DNA of 64,000 nucleotides from Alloyangia pacifica (GCF_900116195.1 NZ_FOZW01000001.1:1-64000), one strand, 5' to 3'. Counted from the first letter of the stretch, positions 8,302-17,450 are shown. Translations and numbers: made by a program. The notes: a model not told the origin generated them from the letters alone.

Positions 8302-10977
8302 ATGCTCAACACGCTGGTCGCCGTCTGTATCGCCTACGCGCTGTTCCTCTTTGCCATCGCCTTCGCTGCCGAACGCATCGCTGCCCATGGACAGGCGCGC
8401 TGGCTGCGTTCGCCGGCGGTCTACACCTTGTCGCTGTCGATCTACTGTACCGCCTGGACCTTCTACGGCGCGGTCGGCTCGGCGGTGCGCACCGGCTTCG
8501 AGTACCTGGCGATATACCTCGGCCCTTCGCTGGTGCTGATCGGCTGGTGGTGGATCCTGCGCAAGCTGGTGCGCATCGGCCGCTCGCAGCGCATCACATC
8601 GGTCGCCGATCTCGTCTCGTCGCGTTATGGCAAGTCCAACCTGCTGGCGGTGGGGGTGACCATCCTCGCGGTGATCGGCACCACCCCCTATATCGCGCTG
8701 CAACTGCAGTCGGTGACGCTGAGCTTCGAGGCCTTCTCGGCCGGGCAGGTGATCCTCGGCGAGGAAAAGGGCCACACCGCGCTCTGGGTCGCTGCCGGTC
8801 TGGCGCTCTTCACGGTGATCTTCGGCACCCGCAACCTCGACGCCAATGAACGGCACAACGGCGTTGTCATGGCGATCGCGGTCGAGGCGGTGGTGAAGCT
8901 CTTCGCGCTGCTCGCCGTCGGGGTCTTCGTGGTCTGGGGGCTGGGCGGAGGACTGAGCGAGACGCTGGCGCGGATCGACGCCTCGGACCTCGGGCACTGG
9001 CGCATCGACGGCGGCCGCTGGGCCGGGGTGATGCTGCTCTCGGCGGCCGCCTTCCTCTGCCTGCCGCGCATCTTCCAGGTGCTGGTGGTGGAGAACGACA
9101 ACGAGACCCACCTGCGCACCGCCAGCTGGGCTTTCCCGCTTTATCTCGGCCTGATGAGCCTCTTCGTGGTGCCGATCGCGGTGATCGGCCTCGACCTGCT
9201 GCCTGCGGGGTCGAACCCCGACCTTTTCGTGCTGACGCTGCCGCTGTCGCAGGGGCAGGGCGAACTGGCGGTGCTGTCCTTCCTCGGTGGCTTCAGCTCG
9301 GCGACCTCGATGGTCATCGTCGCGGCCATTGCGCTCTCGACCATGGTGTCGAACCACGTGGTGATGCCGCTCTGGCTGCGCTTCGCCGAGCCCGGCGCGA
9401 CCGTCTCGGGCGACGTGCGCGGCGTGGTGCTGCTGGCCCGCCGCCTGTCGATCATCGGCGTGGTGATGCTGGGCTATCTCTACTACCGCCTTTCGGGCGG
9501 CGGCGAGGCGCTGGCGACCATCGGCTTCGTCTCATTCGCTGGCGTGGCGCAGGTGCTGCCGGCGATGCTGGGCGGCATTTTCTGGCGCGGTGCGTCCAAG
9601 GCGGGCGCCTTCACCGGGCTGATCCTCGGCTTCGTCGTCTGGAATTACACGCTCTTTCTGCCGTCCTTCGGGCCGGGCGTGCTGATGCCCGAGAGCTGGT
9701 TCCTGGGCGGCCCGCTCGGCATCGGCTTCCTGCGGCCGCAGGCGATGTTCGGCCTGACGGACATGGACCCGCTGCTGCACGCCTTCTTCTGGTCGATGAG
9801 CGTCAACACCGGCGGCTTCATCATCGTCTCCCTTCTCAGTTTCCCGCAGCCGCTGGAGCGCCTGCAGGGCGCGCAGTTCGTCAATGTCTTCGAGCATTCC
9901 ACCGGCCCGCGCAGCTGGACCGGCAACGTGGCGCAATCCGAGGACCTGATGATCATGGCGCAGCGCATCCTCGGGGCGCGCGACGCGCAGGACCTATTCG
10001 AGCGCGAGGCCGAGAGGCAGGGCGGGCGCGGCCCGCTGCCCGATGTGACGCCGCAGTTCCTCGAGACGCTGGAGCGCGAGCTGGCGGGCTCTGTCGGCGC
10101 GGCCACTGCGCATGCCATGGTCGGGCAGATCGTCGGCGGCATGTCGGTCTCGGTCGAGGACCTGATGGCCGTGGCCGACGAGACCGCGCAGATGATGGAA
10201 TACTCGGCCCGGCTCGAGGCGCAGTCGCAGGAACTGGCGCGCACCGCGGCGCAGCTGCGCGAGGCCAATACCAAGCTGACCCGCCTGTCGGTGCAGAAGG
10301 ACGCCTTCCTCAGCCAGATCAGCCACGAGCTGCGCACGCCGATGACCTCGATCCGGGCCTTTTCCGAGATCCTCCGCGACACCGCGGGGTTGAGCGCCGA
10401 GGAAAAGACCAAATACGCCTCGATCATCCATGACGAGGCGATCCGCCTGACCCGGCTGCTCGATGATCTGCTGGATCTGTCGGTGCTGGAGAACGGGCAA
10501 GTGAACCTCAATCTGCGGCAGGGGCTGCTGTCGGACGTGCTCGACCGCGCCGTGGCGGCGGCGGCGGCGGACGAGGCCGGGCGTCGGCTCGACATCCGTC
10601 GCGACCGGGCGGCAGAGCAGATCGTGCTGCATACCGATCTCGACCGGCTCAGCCAGGTGTTCATCAACCTCATCGCCAATGCCCGCAAGTATTGCGACGC
10701 GCCGCAGCCGCGGCTGGAGATCCGCGTGCGTGCTGGCACCCGGCTGGCCATCGATTTCACCGACAACGGCTCTGGTGTCGCGGCGGAGGCGCAGGATGTG
10801 ATCTTCGAGAAATTCAGCCGCGTCAGCGACCAGAAGGCCGGGGGGGCGGGGCTCGGTCTGGCGATCTGCCGACAGATCGTCACCCGGCTCGGCGGCGACA
10901 TCACCTACGTGCCGGGGCGCGGCGGGGCCTCCTTCCGGGTGAGCCTGCCCGCCGAACTGGCCATCGCCGCACAATAA
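8302..10977 (+). CDS. Na+/solute symporter-histidine kinase fusion (CbrA/CrbS-like sensor)
   Basis: 891 aa. Residues 1 to about 530 form an SLC5/SSSF symporter-like module with roughly 13 hydrophobic helices (for example SIYCTAWTFYGAVGSA, ITSVADLVSSRYGKS, FLGGFSSATSMVIVAAIAL). A linker and coiled coil (ARLEAQSQELARTAAQLREANTKL) lead into the kinase. H675 lies in the H-box SQISHELRTPMTS, followed by the N-box NLIANARKY, G1 DNGSGV and G2 GAGLGLAI. No PAS or C-terminal receiver is evident, unlike CrbS. Relatives sense or transport carboxylates or amino acids and control acetate or carbon use. The acs gene and ScfR regulator close by support a short-chain acid as signal, by inference. Confidence 0.92.
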   Translation: MLNTLVAVCIAYALFLFAIAFAAERIAAHGQARWLRSPAVYTLSLSIYCTAWTFYGAVGSAVRTGFEYLAIYLGPSLVLIGWWWILRKLVRIGRSQRITSVADLVSSRYGKSNLLAVGVTILAVIGTTPYIALQLQSVTLSFEAFSAGQVILGEEKGHTALWVAAGLALFTVIFGTRNLDANERHNGVVMAIAVEAVVKLFALLAVGVFVVWGLGGGLSETLARIDASDLGHWRIDGGRWAGVMLLSAAAFLCLPRIFQVLVVENDNETHLRTASWAFPLYLGLMSLFVVPIAVIGLDLLPAGSNPDLFVLTLPLSQGQGELAVLSFLGGFSSATSMVIVAAIALSTMVSNHVVMPLWLRFAEPGATVSGDVRGVVLLARRLSIIGVVMLGYLYYRLSGGGEALATIGFVSFAGVAQVLPAMLGGIFWRGASKAGAFTGLILGFVVWNYTLFLPSFGPGVLMPESWFLGGPLGIGFLRPQAMFGLTDMDPLLHAFFWSMSVNTGGFIIVSLLSFPQPLERLQGAQFVNVFEHSTGPRSWTGNVAQSEDLMIMAQRILGARDAQDLFEREAERQGGRGPLPDVTPQFLETLERELAGSVGAATAHAMVGQIVGGMSVSVEDLMAVADETAQMMEYSARLEAQSQELARTAAQLREANTKLTRLSVQKDAFLSQISHELRTPMTSIRAFSEILRDTAGLSAEEKTKYASIIHDEAIRLTRLLDDLLDLSVLENGQVNLNLRQGLLSDVLDRAVAAAAADEAGRRLDIRRDRAAEQIVLHTDLDRLSQVFINLIANARKYCDAPQPRLEIRVRAGTRLAIDFTDNGSGVAAEAQDVIFEKFSRVSDQKAGGAGLGLAICRQIVTRLGGDITYVPGRGGASFRVSLPAELAIAAQ

Positions 10978-11072
10978 GTCCACGGTGATCGGCTCATTCT
11001 AAAGTTGATGGTAACCAAATCTCGGCAAGGATCGTCAGCGCCACTCTTCGGAAGATTGGGCCGACAGGGACG

Positions 11073-12266
11073 ATGCCAGAAGCAGCCGGACAAAGTATGA
11101 GACAGGCAGCCGCACAGGCCGCCGGACAGAGCGCCAGGCAGGATGTGCTGAGCCGCAAGGCCGACGCCGCGCGCCGCGTGTTCGAGGCGCGTGCCATGTC
11201 GCCGGCCAAGGCGCTGCGCCGGGCACTGTCGCGCAGCGCCGACGTGCTGTGGGATCTGGCGCTGGTGGCCAAGGCAGTCGATCAGGAACACCTCGATCAG
11301 GATGGCGTGGTGGCGCAGCTTCCGCCCGAGGCGCTGCTGCTGCTGCTCGACGGACCCGAGGGGGTGGTGGGTTTCGTGACGCTAGAGCGCGACCTCGTCG
11401 TGGGGCTGACCGAGGTGCAGACCATGCTGCAAGTCACCCAGATGCCCGCCGATCCGCGCCCGTTCACCGCAACCGACGCGGCCATGGCGGCGCCGCTGCT
11501 CGACGCCACGCTCGAACGCTTCGCCCGCTTTCTCGAGGACCATCCGCTTCGCGCGCAGATCGAGGGGTTCCGCTTCGGCGCCATGCTCGAGGATGCGCGC
11601 GCCGCGGGGATGCTGCTCGATGCACCGGGTTACATGATGTTCCGCACCACGCTCGACCTCGCGCTGGGCCGCCGCCGGGGCGAGCTGCGGCTGTTCCTGC
11701 CTGAGCGGCCCGGCGCGCGCCGGGCCGCGCCGCCGGGGCAACCCGGCGCGCACGAACAGAAGATGGAGCTGCTGCCGGCGCAGATGCAGGCGGTGCTGGG
11801 CGCGCTGCGCCTGCCGCTCGGCAGGGTCCAGGCGCTGCAGCCGGGCGATCTGTTGCCGCTGGCGCCCGAAGTGCTGGAGCGCGTGACATTCTACACTGGC
11901 CCCGGCACGCCGGTCGCTGGCGGACGGCTCGGGCAGATGAACGGCATGCGCGCGGTGCGCCTCACCTGGCCACGCGGCGCGGGCAGCGGCGAAGGGCGTG
12001 GCCCGGTGGGTACGCTGCGGCCCTCGCCCGCCGAACCGCGCGCCGTCACCGACGCGATGGCTGAGCCGCAGGAGGTCGAATTCGATGAGATGGCCTCAGG
12101 CCTTCCGGATCTCCCTGACCTGCCAGATCCCGGCTCCGGCGATTTCGATTTCAGCACGCAGTTCGGCGGCACCACCGAGGGGGAGGCCGGCTCCGAGGAC
12201 GCGGAGGGGGCCATGGCGGACTTCGACTTCGATTTCTCCGCCGCGCCTCTCGATAACGAGCAATAG
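11073..12266 (+). CDS. Orphan FliM/FliN (SpoA-domain) family protein
   Basis: 397 aa. Residues about 45-210 resemble the FliM/SctQ middle domain, with LPPEALLLLLDGPEGVVGFVTLERDLVVGLTEVQTM and the downstream TATDAAMAAPLLDATLERFARFL. Residues about 235-305 form a SpoA/FliN-like domain (GALRLPLGRVQALQPGDLLPL and GRLGQMNGMRAVRLTW). The last 90 residues are acidic and low-complexity (Asp/Glu, Phe-Asp repeats). The N-terminus lacks the EIDALL-type CheY-binding motif of true FliM. No flagellar or type III secretion genes are nearby. It follows the kinase gene by 95 bp in the same direction. The start has only a weak ribosome site (AGGGAC); M9 is an alternative. Confidence 0.75.
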   Translation: MPEAAGQSMRQAAAQAAGQSARQDVLSRKADAARRVFEARAMSPAKALRRALSRSADVLWDLALVAKAVDQEHLDQDGVVAQLPPEALLLLLDGPEGVVGFVTLERDLVVGLTEVQTMLQVTQMPADPRPFTATDAAMAAPLLDATLERFARFLEDHPLRAQIEGFRFGAMLEDARAAGMLLDAPGYMMFRTTLDLALGRRRGELRLFLPERPGARRAAPPGQPGAHEQKMELLPAQMQAVLGALRLPLGRVQALQPGDLLPLAPEVLERVTFYTGPGTPVAGGRLGQMNGMRAVRLTWPRGAGSGEGRGPVGTLRPSPAEPRAVTDAMAEPQEVEFDEMASGLPDLPDLPDPGSGDFDFSTQFGGTTEGEAGSEDAEGAMADFDFDFSAAPLDNEQ

Positions 12267-12271
12267 CAGGA

Positions 12272-12293
12272 CGCCGGAGGCCGTGCTCCGGCG
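12272..12293. terminator. Hairpin after the FliM/FliN-like gene
   Basis: CGCCGGAG / CTCCGGCG, an 8-bp stem with a 6-nt loop, 5 nt after the stop codon. No T tract follows, so it may be a weak or Rho-assisted terminator. Confidence 0.5.
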
Positions 12294-12393
12294 CGCGCTG
12301 TCCGCCTGATGCGCGCCCTTGTCTTTTTCGCTGTCATGTCGTGTTACTCTGGCCAGAAATCACGCTGCCTGTTCAGCTGCCGGAGCTGCCCCC

Positions 12394-14643
12394 ATGTCCC
12401 TTCCGACCGACCGCAAGACCCGCGTCACCACCAGCCACTGGGGGGCCTTCGAGGTCACCACCGAGGGCGGGCGCATTACTGGCACCGCGCCTTTTGCCGA
12501 AGATCCCGATCCCTCGGCGATCCCCGAGATCCTGCCGCAGGCGGTGCATCATCGCAGCCGGGTCGCGCGCCCCTCGATCCGCCGCGGCTGGCTCGAACGC
12601 CGTGACCGCAGCGGGCGGGGCAGCGACGACTTTGTCGAGCTGCCCTGGGACGAGGCACTGGACATCGCCGCCGCCGAGATCGACCGCATCCGCAAGGCGC
12701 ACGGCAACGCGGCCATCTTCGGCGGCTCCTACGGTTGGTCCTCCGCCGGGCGCTTCCACCACGCGCAGAGCCAGGTGCACCGCTTTCTCAACAGCATCGG
12801 CGGTTATGTCGCCTCCTTCGGCAGCTATTCCACCGGCTGCGCGCAGGCGATCATGCCGCATGTCTTTGGCGTGACCTTCCTGCGCTACCTCTACAACGAA
12901 CAGGACAGCTGGCAGACCATCGCCGAGAACACCGAGACACTGGTGATGTTCGGCGGCATCAACAAGAAGAACGCGCAGGTTAGCATGGGCGGCATCACCC
13001 GCCACGACACCGGCAGCTGGTTCGACCGCTTCCAGGCCAAGGGCATGCGCTGCGTCAACATCGGCCCGCAGCGCCGCGATGCCCCCGAGGGATGTGAGTG
13101 GCTGCCGGTCCGTCCCGGCTCGGACACCGCGCTGATGCTGGCGCTGGCTTTCGTGCTGGAACAGGAGGGGCTGACGGATCACGCCTTCCTCGACCGCTAT
13201 ACCGTCGGTTTTGAGCGCTTCCGCCCCTACCTCATGGGCGAAAGCGACGGGATGCCCAAGACCCCGGAATGGGCCAGCCCGATCTGCGGCGTCGATCCCG
13301 ACACCATCCGCGCGCTGGCCCGCCGCATGGCGAGCACCCGCACGCTGATCACAGTCGCCTGGTCGCTGCAGCGCGCCGAGCATGGTGAGCAGCCCTACTG
13401 GATGTCGGCGGTGCTGGCGGCGATGCTCGGGCAGATCGGCCTGCCGGGCGGCGGCGTCGGCTACGGATACGGCGCGATCGGCGGCATCGGCAAGTCGATG
13501 AAATCGCTGCGTGGCATGACCCTCGACCAGTTGCAGAACCCGGTCGGCACCTTCATCCCCGTCGCGCGCATCGCCGACATGCTGGCCCACCCTGGCGAAC
13601 TTTATGACTTCAACGGCCGCCGCGAGCCTTACCCGGACATTCGCCTCGTCTACTGGGCGGGCGGCAACCCCTTCCACCACCATCAGGACCTCAATCGGCT
13701 CTCCGAGGCGTGGAAATGCCCCGAGACGGTGATCGTCAACGAGCCGTGGTGGACCGCCACCGCCAAACGCGCCGACATCGTCTTCCCGGCCACCACCAGC
13801 TACGAGCGCGAGGACATCGGCCGCACCGACCTCGACGAGTATCTGTTCAACATGCCCGCGATGATCGAGCCGGTGGGCGAGGCGCGCGACGACTATGATA
13901 TTTTCGCCGGGCTCGCCGAGCGCATGGGAGACGGGGCACGCTTCACCGAGGGGCGGAGCAGCGGGGAGTGGTTGCGGCATCTCTACGACGGCTACCGTGA
14001 AAGCGGCGCGGCCGCGGGTATCGAGGTGCCCTCCTTCGACGAGTTGCGCGAGAAGAACTGGGTCAAGCTGCCCATCGTGCAGGAACCGCCGCTGCCGTCC
14101 TTCCTCGCCCGCTTCCGCGCCGATCCCGAGGGCAAGGCGCTGAACACGCCGTCCGGGCGGATCGAGATCTTTTCCGAGACGATCGACAGCTTCGGCTATG
14201 CCGACTGCCCCGGCCATCCGGCCTGGCTCGAGCCGAGCGAATGGCTCGGCAAGGCCACGGCGCAGACGCCGCTGCACATGGTTTCGCCGCAGCCCGGCGA
14301 CAAGCTGCACAGCCAGCTCGAGAGCGCGCTGGCCGATCAGCCCGACGCCCGGCCCGAGCGGCTGCTGATCCATCCCGAGGACGCCCGCCCGCGCGGTATC
14401 GCCTCGGGCGATCTGGTGCTGGTGCGCAACGCCCGCGGCGCGGCCCGGGCGCGGGCCGTGGTGACCGAGGACATCCGGCTCGGCGTCGTCGCTTTGCCCA
14501 CCGGCGCCTGGTATGGCGATGCGTCCGAGAACATCGACCCGCATGGCAACCCCAACGTGCTGACGCGCGACAAAGGCACCTCGTCGCTGGGGCAGGGGTC
14601 GTCGGCGCATACCACGCTGGTCGAGGTCGGCCCGCTGGGCTGA
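12394..14643 (+). CDS. bisC: Biotin/methionine sulfoxide reductase-type molybdoenzyme (BisC/DorA family)
   Basis: Molybdopterin-guanine-dinucleotide oxidoreductase of the DMSO-reductase family, 749 aa from ATG 12394 (CGGAG upstream). It begins directly with TTSHWGAFEVTTEGGRI and has no Tat signal, so it is probably cytoplasmic. This favours BisC (biotin or free methionine sulfoxide reduction) over periplasmic DorA/TorA. Cofactor-domain blocks include GGSYGWSSAGRFHHAQSQVHRF, the SYSTGCAQ segment expected to carry the Mo-ligand serine, YWAGGNPFHHHQDLN and NEPWWTATAKRADIVFPATT. The C-terminal barrel has SQLESAL and the TGAWYGDA block. No Fe-S cysteine motif is seen at the N-terminus, as expected for this subgroup. 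Confidence 0.88.
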   Translation: MSLPTDRKTRVTTSHWGAFEVTTEGGRITGTAPFAEDPDPSAIPEILPQAVHHRSRVARPSIRRGWLERRDRSGRGSDDFVELPWDEALDIAAAEIDRIRKAHGNAAIFGGSYGWSSAGRFHHAQSQVHRFLNSIGGYVASFGSYSTGCAQAIMPHVFGVTFLRYLYNEQDSWQTIAENTETLVMFGGINKKNAQVSMGGITRHDTGSWFDRFQAKGMRCVNIGPQRRDAPEGCEWLPVRPGSDTALMLALAFVLEQEGLTDHAFLDRYTVGFERFRPYLMGESDGMPKTPEWASPICGVDPDTIRALARRMASTRTLITVAWSLQRAEHGEQPYWMSAVLAAMLGQIGLPGGGVGYGYGAIGGIGKSMKSLRGMTLDQLQNPVGTFIPVARIADMLAHPGELYDFNGRREPYPDIRLVYWAGGNPFHHHQDLNRLSEAWKCPETVIVNEPWWTATAKRADIVFPATTSYEREDIGRTDLDEYLFNMPAMIEPVGEARDDYDIFAGLAERMGDGARFTEGRSSGEWLRHLYDGYRESGAAAGIEVPSFDELREKNWVKLPIVQEPPLPSFLARFRADPEGKALNTPSGRIEIFSETIDSFGYADCPGHPAWLEPSEWLGKATAQTPLHMVSPQPGDKLHSQLESALADQPDARPERLLIHPEDARPRGIASGDLVLVRNARGAARARAVVTEDIRLGVVALPTGAWYGDASENIDPHGNPNVLTRDKGTSSLGQGSSAHTTLVEVGPLG

Positions 14644-14747
14644 CCGGGGCCGGGTTAGTTCGGCATCGCCGATTTGCGAAAGTGCCGCTTCGGGTTACCT
14701 TTCTGTCCAACGCCCCGCAGGCCGGGGCGGCAGACAGGGAGGACCCG

Positions 14748-16538
14748 ATGCGCGCGATTATCCTGACCAACCTCTTCGCTGCGGTGCTTGCCGCGCCGCT
14801 CATGGCGCAGCAGGCCGCCGACGCCGTCGCTCCGGAGGCCGCGACCGGGGCCGAAGCCTTCGCCGGGCTCTCCGAAGCCGCGCAGGCGGCGCGTGATGCC
14901 AAGAGCGCCGGCGTGCCCACCGAGGCGCAGGACTGGATGGTCGCCGCGGCCAACCCGCTGGCGGTGGAAGCGGGCGCACGGGTGCTGCGCGAGGGCGGCA
15001 GCGCCGCCGACGCGATGGTGGCGGTGCAGGCGGTGCTGGGTCTGGTCGAGCCGCAGAGTTCGGGCCTCGGGGGCGGGGCCTTTCTCGTCTGGTTCGACGC
15101 AAAGACCCAGGCGCTGACCACGCTCGACGGCCGCGAAACCGCGCCGCTGGACGCGAAACCCACATATTTCCAGGACGAGAACGGCGAGCCGCTCGGCTTC
15201 TTCGATGCGGTGGTCGGCGGGCTGTCGGTCGGCACCCCCGGCACGCCGCGCCTGATGGAAGAGGCGCACCGGCGCTGGGGGAGCTCCAACTGGGCCGGGC
15301 TTTTCGACGAGGCCATCGCGCTGGCCGAGCAGGGCTTCACCGTCTCGCCGCGCCTTGCCGAACTGGTTGCGGGCGATGACGAGCGGCTGCGGCGCTTCGC
15401 GGAGACCGAGAGCTATTTCTACCCCGGCGGCACCGCATTGCAGGCGGGAGATATCGTCCAGAACCAGCCCTATGCCGACACGCTGCGGGCCATCGCCGCG
15501 GAGGGCAGCCGCGCCTTCTACACCGGCGAGATCGCCGAGGACATCGTGCGCACGGTGCGCGAGGCCGAGGGCAACCCGGGCCTGCTGAGCACCGCCGACC
15601 TCGCGCTTTACGACGTGATCGAGCGCGCGCCGGTCTGCGTCGCGTATCGTGCGCATGATGTCTGCGGCATGGGGCCGCCCTCGTCCGGCGCGCTGACCGT
15701 CGGGCAGATCCTCGGCACGCTGGAGCCCTATGATCTCGCCGCGCTCGGCCCGGACAGTGCCGAGGCCTGGCGGCTGATCGGCGACGCCTCGCGGCTCGCC
15801 TTCGCCGACCGCGGCCGCTACATGGCCGACAGCGATTTCGTCCCCATGCCGACCGAGGGGCTGGTCGATCCGACCTACCTGCAGGGCCGCGCAGAGCTGC
15901 TCGGCGGCGAGACGGCACTGACCGAGGTGGCCCCGGGCGATCCCGAATGGGATCACGCGCAGCTCTGGGCGGATGATGCCTCGATCGAGTTCCCCTCGAC
16001 CTCGCATATCTCCATCGTCGATGCGCAGGGCAACGCCCTGTCGATGACCACCACGATCGAGAACGGCTTCGGCTCGCGGCTCTTCGTGCGGGGCTTCCTG
16101 CTCAACAACGAGCTGACCGATTTCAGCTTCAAGACCCATGACGGCGGCGCGCCCATCGCCAACCGGATCGAGCCCGGCAAGCGCCCGCGCTCGTCGATGG
16201 CACCGACCATCGTGATGAAGGATGGCGCCCCGGCGATGGTGGTCGGCTCGCCCGGCGGCAGCCGGATCATCGGCTACGTGGCGCAGGCGGTGATCGCGCA
16301 TCTGGACTGGGGCCTGGACGTGCAGCAGGCGGTGGGGCTGCCGCATGTGCTCAACCGTTTCGGGACCATGGACCTCGAGGCGGGCACCGAGGCCGAGGCG
16401 CTGGCCGGTCCGCTGGCGGAGATCGGCTTCGAGACCGAGATCCGCGATCTCAACTCGGGGCTGCATGCCATCGCGGTGGGCGAGACGCTTACGGGCGGCG
16501 CGGACCCCCGCCGTGAGGGCATCGCGCTGGGAGAGTAG
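14748..16538 (+). CDS. ggt: Gamma-glutamyltransferase (secreted precursor)
   Basis: Periplasmic glutathione hydrolase/transpeptidase, 596 aa from ATG 14748 with GGGAGG upstream. The N-terminus (RAIILTNLFAAVLAAPLMA) is a Sec signal. The precursor should cut itself before T418 in FPSTSHISIVD, the catalytic threonine of the small subunit (E. coli TTHYSVVD). Other conserved parts are ANPLAVEAGARVLREGGSAADA, SSGLGGGAF, TTTIENGFGSRL and the oxyanion GSPGGSRI. It releases glutamate from glutathione and gamma-glutamyl compounds. Transcribed alone between bisC and the yqjD-like gene. Confidence 0.95.
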   Translation: MRAIILTNLFAAVLAAPLMAQQAADAVAPEAATGAEAFAGLSEAAQAARDAKSAGVPTEAQDWMVAAANPLAVEAGARVLREGGSAADAMVAVQAVLGLVEPQSSGLGGGAFLVWFDAKTQALTTLDGRETAPLDAKPTYFQDENGEPLGFFDAVVGGLSVGTPGTPRLMEEAHRRWGSSNWAGLFDEAIALAEQGFTVSPRLAELVAGDDERLRRFAETESYFYPGGTALQAGDIVQNQPYADTLRAIAAEGSRAFYTGEIAEDIVRTVREAEGNPGLLSTADLALYDVIERAPVCVAYRAHDVCGMGPPSSGALTVGQILGTLEPYDLAALGPDSAEAWRLIGDASRLAFADRGRYMADSDFVPMPTEGLVDPTYLQGRAELLGGETALTEVAPGDPEWDHAQLWADDASIEFPSTSHISIVDAQGNALSMTTTIENGFGSRLFVRGFLLNNELTDFSFKTHDGGAPIANRIEPGKRPRSSMAPTIVMKDGAPAMVVGSPGGSRIIGYVAQAVIAHLDWGLDVQQAVGLPHVLNRFGTMDLEAGTEAEALAGPLAEIGFETEIRDLNSGLHAIAVGETLTGGADPRREGIALGE

Positions 16539-16608
16539 GGGCCGCCCGGATTGATCCTGCGCAAGGACGATTTATCCCGCGCGGGGTAATGAAACTTGCG
16601 TGACCCGG

Positions 16609-16634
16609 GGAACTTCGCGCAGAGTTTCCGGGTT
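16609..16634 (+). promoter_or_regulatory. Candidate ECF-type (general-stress-like) promoter of the yqjD/yqjE-like pair
   Basis: GGAAC (16609-16613), 17 nt, then GGTT (16631-16634), about 37 bp before the yqjD-like ATG. This matches the alphaproteobacterial EcfG pattern GGAAC-N16/17-CGTT except for one base in the -10 box. Not all Rhodobacterales have EcfG, so another ECF sigma factor may be responsible. Confidence 0.45.
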
Positions 16635-16670
16635 GGTCGCCAAAGGCAATCGCAGACGGAGGACGTCATC

Positions 16671-17015
16671 ATGGCCCAGACTGCAACCAAATCGAACGAC
16701 GCGGCGAAAGCTCCGCTGCCCAGCGACAGCGAAGCGCTGAGCGATCAGATCAAGACCCTGCGCGCCGACGTTGCCTCGCTCGCCGAACTGGTGGGCGACA
16801 TCGGCAAGCGCCGCGGCGCCGAATACAAGGCTGCCGGCGAAGCCAAGGCACATGAGATGCGCGACCGCGGCGAGCAGGCGATGCGTGATGCAGGCGCCCG
16901 CGTGGCCGAACTGGAAGAAAATGCCCGCGGCCAGATCCAGGCCAATCCCTTCCAGGCCATTGGTCTCGCGGCGGCCGTCGGCTTTCTCATCGGATATGTC
17001 GGCAGCCGGAGGTAA
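16671..17015 (+). CDS. DUF883/ElaB-YqjD-like inner-membrane stress protein
   Basis: 114 aa from ATG 16671 (GGAGGA upstream). A charged coiled-coil stretch (SEALSDQIKTLRADVASLAELVGDIGKRR and AKAHEMRDRGEQAMRDAGARVAELEE) is followed by the family's C-terminal single helix NPFQAIGLAAAVGFLIGYVGSRR. In E. coli, YqjD/ElaB anchor in the inner membrane, bind ribosomes and are made in stationary phase. A matching role is inferred. The downstream yqjE-like gene follows after 6 nt. Confidence 0.88.
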   Translation: MAQTATKSNDAAKAPLPSDSEALSDQIKTLRADVASLAELVGDIGKRRGAEYKAAGEAKAHEMRDRGEQAMRDAGARVAELEENARGQIQANPFQAIGLAAAVGFLIGYVGSRR

Positions 17016-17021
17016 GTACGC

Positions 17022-17339
17022 TTGTTCGCCCTGTTCGAGGCAAGACTGAGAGCCGGCCTGACACGGGTCGGCCGCACCATCGCCGGGGCGGTCTGCATGA
17101 CCGTCGCGGCGATCTTTTTTACCATTGCCGGATGGATCGCTCTGGTCGAGGCACAGGGCGAACTTGTCGCCGCGCTGATCGTTGGCGGGGTCTATTTCGT
17201 GCTCGCACTGCTGCTCTTCTACCTGCCCGTGCGCCCGCGTCTGCCTGCCACTCCGGCGACCACGGCGGCGCCGGTGACCTCGCTTGTCGAGGCCTTCCTG
17301 GCGGGGCGCGCAGCCGGGCAGGCCATGCGCAAGGACTGA
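17022..17339 (+). CDS. YqjE-like (phage-holin-superfamily fold) membrane protein
   Basis: 105 aa, read from TTG 17022, with GGAGGTAA at 17008-17015 at good spacing. Two hydrophobic helices, about 21-45 (IAGAVCMTVAAIFFTIAGWIALV) and 50-69 (LVAALIVGGVYFVLALLLFYLPV), are flanked by basic residues. This is the layout of the Phage_holin_3_6/YqjE family, normally paired with YqjD as here. It is not evidence of a prophage. The C-terminal tail is cytoplasmic and Ala/Arg-rich. Confidence 0.82.
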   Translation: MFALFEARLRAGLTRVGRTIAGAVCMTVAAIFFTIAGWIALVEAQGELVAALIVGGVYFVLALLLFYLPVRPRLPATPATTAAPVTSLVEAFLAGRAAGQAMRKD

Positions 17340-17372
17340 GCCAGCCGGGAGCCGATCACGTTGTCGAGGGTC

Positions 17373-17390
17373 GGATTTTCGCGAAAATCC
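17373..17390. repeat. Perfect 18-bp palindrome
   Basis: GGATTTTCGCGAAAATCC, 33 bp after the yqjE-like stop and before the terminator. It could be a regulator site or the foot of an RNA hairpin; no T tract follows directly. Confidence 0.6.
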
Positions 17391-17416
17391 GTCAAAAACA
17401 TGTTGATTTCGAAGCG

Positions 17417-17450
17417 CCCGCGCCACAGTCTGGTGCGGGTTTATTCTTTT
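17417..17450 (+). terminator. Rho-independent terminator
   Basis: Stem CCCGCGCCA / TGGTGCGGG (9 bp, one G-T pair), loop CAGTC, then TTTATTCTTTT. It separates the yqjD/yqjE-like pair from the methyltransferase-tolC group. Confidence 0.8.

Noticed and set aside
11073-12266. Part of a flagellar or type III secretion operon
   Set aside because: No other flagellar or injectisome gene in 64 kb; the neighbours are a sensor kinase and a molybdoenzyme.
12373-14610. A 745-codon open frame opposite bisC
   Set aside because: Composition mirrors the third-position bias of bisC; no domain or ribosome site.
17022-17339. Prophage holin
   Set aside because: The holin-like fold belongs to the chromosomal YqjE family and sits behind a YqjD-like gene; no other phage gene is present.
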